Of a stretch of DNA of 64,000 bases, positions 62,111 through 64,000 are shown one piece after another. Made by a program: the position numbers and the translations under genes. The notes under the pieces are model-generated. The model had not been told where the DNA came from. It worked only from the letters and a program-made list of their open reading frames with translations, and made no database searches. Every line of letters starts with the position of its first letter. Within the stretch, counting starts at the first letter, position 1. This DNA is from Chamaecrista fasciculata (taxonomy: Eukaryota; Streptophyta; Magnoliopsida; Fabales; Fabaceae), in assembly GCA_003254925.1 (NCBI GenBank), contig QANZ01029687.1:74085-138084 (forward strand). The letters run 5' to 3'.

Positions 62111-62890
62111 ACGTAAATTTATAATTAGTATATTTTAATGACAAATTATGAAATTTGTCACTGAAAGGACTCTTTTTGCATTGTAACAAATATTTATTCT
62201 GCAATCGAAAAGTTGCAGCTGAAAATCTAATTCTTTTTTAGTGTAAGACAAGGCATTAAAATGAATGAACATTCAATTAATTCTTCTCTTGTAATTTTTC
62301 CTTCGTACCTTTAATTTTAAAATGTAACCTCCCATTATTAGTGTGCTTAAAAAGTAAAAACACATAGCCTCTCATTCTTTATGGAGTTCTTTTTCTCATT
62401 GATTCATTAATTTGAGTCATGCGTAATGTCTCCTCCCTCCATAAGTAGTAGAATGCTTAGATACTAATAGAAGTGGTTCATTAACATACGAAGTACGAAC
62501 AGTTAATTCATTCGAAAATACACCAGTTAAAGTATTTCACAATGTTAATACTATCTAATCTATCTTTTTTTGACCAATCAGAGTAATAAATTACTATTCC
62601 TTGCATAGCCGAGCTGAGTTTTAGAGGTTTTCAAACCTTAATGAGATAAATCATGAATGAGCCTTTGAAAACTGACACTTTAGTACTTGATCTCTGTGAA
62701 ATCATCTGAAAAATTAATCCGATCCTATTATTAAAAACTACTAATTAATTAGATGAATATGTTTGAAAATAGAAAAAAAAAATAATGAAGATGACATGTA
62801 AAAATGGCATAAATTTTTTTAATTAATTGGATGTATATGTTTCACCCCTTAAAAATAGAAAAAAAAATGATGACATGTAAAAATGGCATA
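62111..62890. other. Intergenic, no gene seen
   Basis: AT-rich DNA with no coding signal. Near 62755-62900 a short segment (TGACATGTAAAAATGGCATA) is duplicated in tandem at about 90 bp. Confidence 0.5.
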
Positions 62891-62900
62891 AATTTCTTTG

Positions 62901-63177
62901 GAGTAAACTACCAAATTGGTCCTTGGATTATTGGCTCGCTGACAGATTAGTCCCCGAATTTAGGAAATTGACAAATAGGTCCCCGAATTTTACTAACGTT
63001 AGTCAAATAGGTCCCCGAATAACATGCACAGAAGGACCTATTTGATAAATGTTAGAAAAATTCGGGGACCTATTTGACTCGTTAGAAAAATTCGGGGACC
63101 TATTTGTCAATTTCCTAAATTCAGGGACCAATCTGTCAGCGAGTCAATAATCCAGGGACCAATTTAGTACTTTACTC
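62901..63177. mobile_element. MULE-type MITE, GAGTAAACT family, copy 3
   Basis: The ends are GAGTAAACTACCAAATTGGT and AATTTAGTACTTTACTC, flanked by a perfect 10 bp TSD AATTTCTTTG (62891-62900 and 63178-63187). The arms repeat TCCCCGAATTT and GGTCC motifs. It is almost the same element as 9241-9547. Confidence 0.92.
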
Positions 63178-63204
63178 AATTTCTTTGCATACTTACTTCT
63201 TTTT

Positions 63205-63842
63205 GGTTAAATGGTCACTTTGGTCCTCAGACTATGAGGTTAGTTCCATTTTGATCCTTAAACTATAGGGTTAGTTTCATTTTGGTCCTCAATACTGTTT
63301 GTTTCATTTTGGTCCTCAAAATATTTTTTGTTTCATTTTGGTCCTCAAACTATTTTTTATTCAATATTTTGGTCCCAAAATGTGATTTCATATAGTTTTT
63401 CTAACGTTATTTCTAATCTGGACAGAGAAGATGGATTATTTTTCGCTTATATATGTCATAATAAGCAAGTTGACCAAGTGAGAAAGAAAAATATTCATTT
63501 TTAAAACAATTTGAAGATAAATTTATGGTTAATTTTTCTTTACTGAGTGAAGATTTTTCTATCTCCCATTGTCAAGTCACTTATTATAAGTTAGTGGACC
63601 AAAATGACATAAATTTATGGTTGATTTTTCTTTTAAAGAGTGAAATTTTTTTTCTCTCTTTGCCAAATCTCATATTATAAGTTTGAAGATCAAAATGAAG
63701 CATATATATATATATGTATATATGAAAGGTTGAGGACTAAAATAAAAAAAAATAGTTTGGGGACCAAAATAAAACTGCCTCTATAATCTGAGAACCAAAA
63801 CGGAATAAAAAATAATTTGGAGACCAACATGAACATTTAACT
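63205..63842. mobile_element. MITE-like inverted repeat, GGTTAAATG ends
   Basis: The left end GGTTAAATGGTCACTTTGGT is mirrored by GACCAACATGAACATTTAAC at the right. The arms repeat TTCATTTTGGTCCTCAA / GAGGACTAAAATAAA motifs. The TSD is not clear because the right flank is a T run. Confidence 0.6.
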
Positions 63843-64000
63843 TTTTTTTTTTAAAGTTTCACACAAATATTCTTTCGCAGTCATGTTTAAAGCATTATTA
63901 TATATATATATATTTTTTTTTGGTAAACAAAGCATTATTATATTATCTTTAATATAATACAGATTTAAACTTTTTTATGGGATGTCCCCGAAGGGACAAT
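63843..64000. other. AT-rich window end
   Basis: It contains a (TA)n run near 63898-63912 and a short AAAGCATTATTATAT repeat. No gene. Confidence 0.5.

Noticed and set aside
1..64000. CRISPR arrays, tRNA or rRNA genes, bacterial promoters, phage or defence genes
   Set aside because: None is visible. Gene structure and repeats are those of a plant nuclear genome.

Overview
The window is nuclear DNA from a flowering plant, most likely a eudicot. Four spliced genes, all on the minus strand, have plant-type proteins, GT-AG introns and AT-rich introns. The intergenic DNA is full of small terminal-inverted-repeat (TIR) elements and two Ty1/copia-type retrotransposons. I cannot name the species. 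There is no bacterial-style operon, CRISPR array, or tRNA/rRNA gene that I can recognise.

Genes, left to right: (1) glycyl-tRNA synthetase, cytosolic/mitochondrial type (2970-7609, 9 exons, 729 aa by my splicing). (2) SOS2/CIPK24, the salt-tolerance protein kinase (14068-23140, 14 exons, 446 aa). (3) ENT8-type equilibrative nucleoside transporter (29795-32420, 2 exons, 448 aa). (4) A TEX10/Ipi1-like ARM/HEAT-repeat ribosome-biogenesis protein (50414-59206, 19 exons, 876 aa). Exon joins were read by eye from open frames, GT/AG borders and phase. The four genes act in unrelated pathways and no functional cluster is implied.

Mobile DNA fills most of the rest. Several families have target-site duplications (TSDs) that can be read directly: a GAGTAAACT family with 9-10 bp TSDs (9241, 42101, 62901); a GGTCAA family with perfect 9 bp TSDs (9620, 60816); a GGGTAAATTAC family with repeated GGTACC motifs (31303; a relative at 28266); a GGCAAAA family (25568, 29084); an 8 bp-TSD hAT-type element (8512); and a PIF/Harbinger-like element in an intron of gene 4 (51620). 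TSD lengths of 9-10 bp point to the Mutator (MULE) superfamily. At 45080-49538 lies a copia element with near-identical LTRs but no gag and a broken pol. At 37369-38661 is a small LTR element without coding capacity, followed by an inverted copy of its LTR. At 11404-13640 is a decayed copia copy interrupted by a TIR element.

The most striking object is 25568-27435: a MULE-type element with about 600 bp TIRs and a perfect 9 bp TSD that carries the N-terminal half of a plant MurG homologue, a Pack-MULE. It shares its inner arms, including telomere-like CCCTAAA runs, with the larger element at 42101-44351, although the two have different outer termini. I see no new multi-gene system here; the novelty is in transposon architecture and gene capture.
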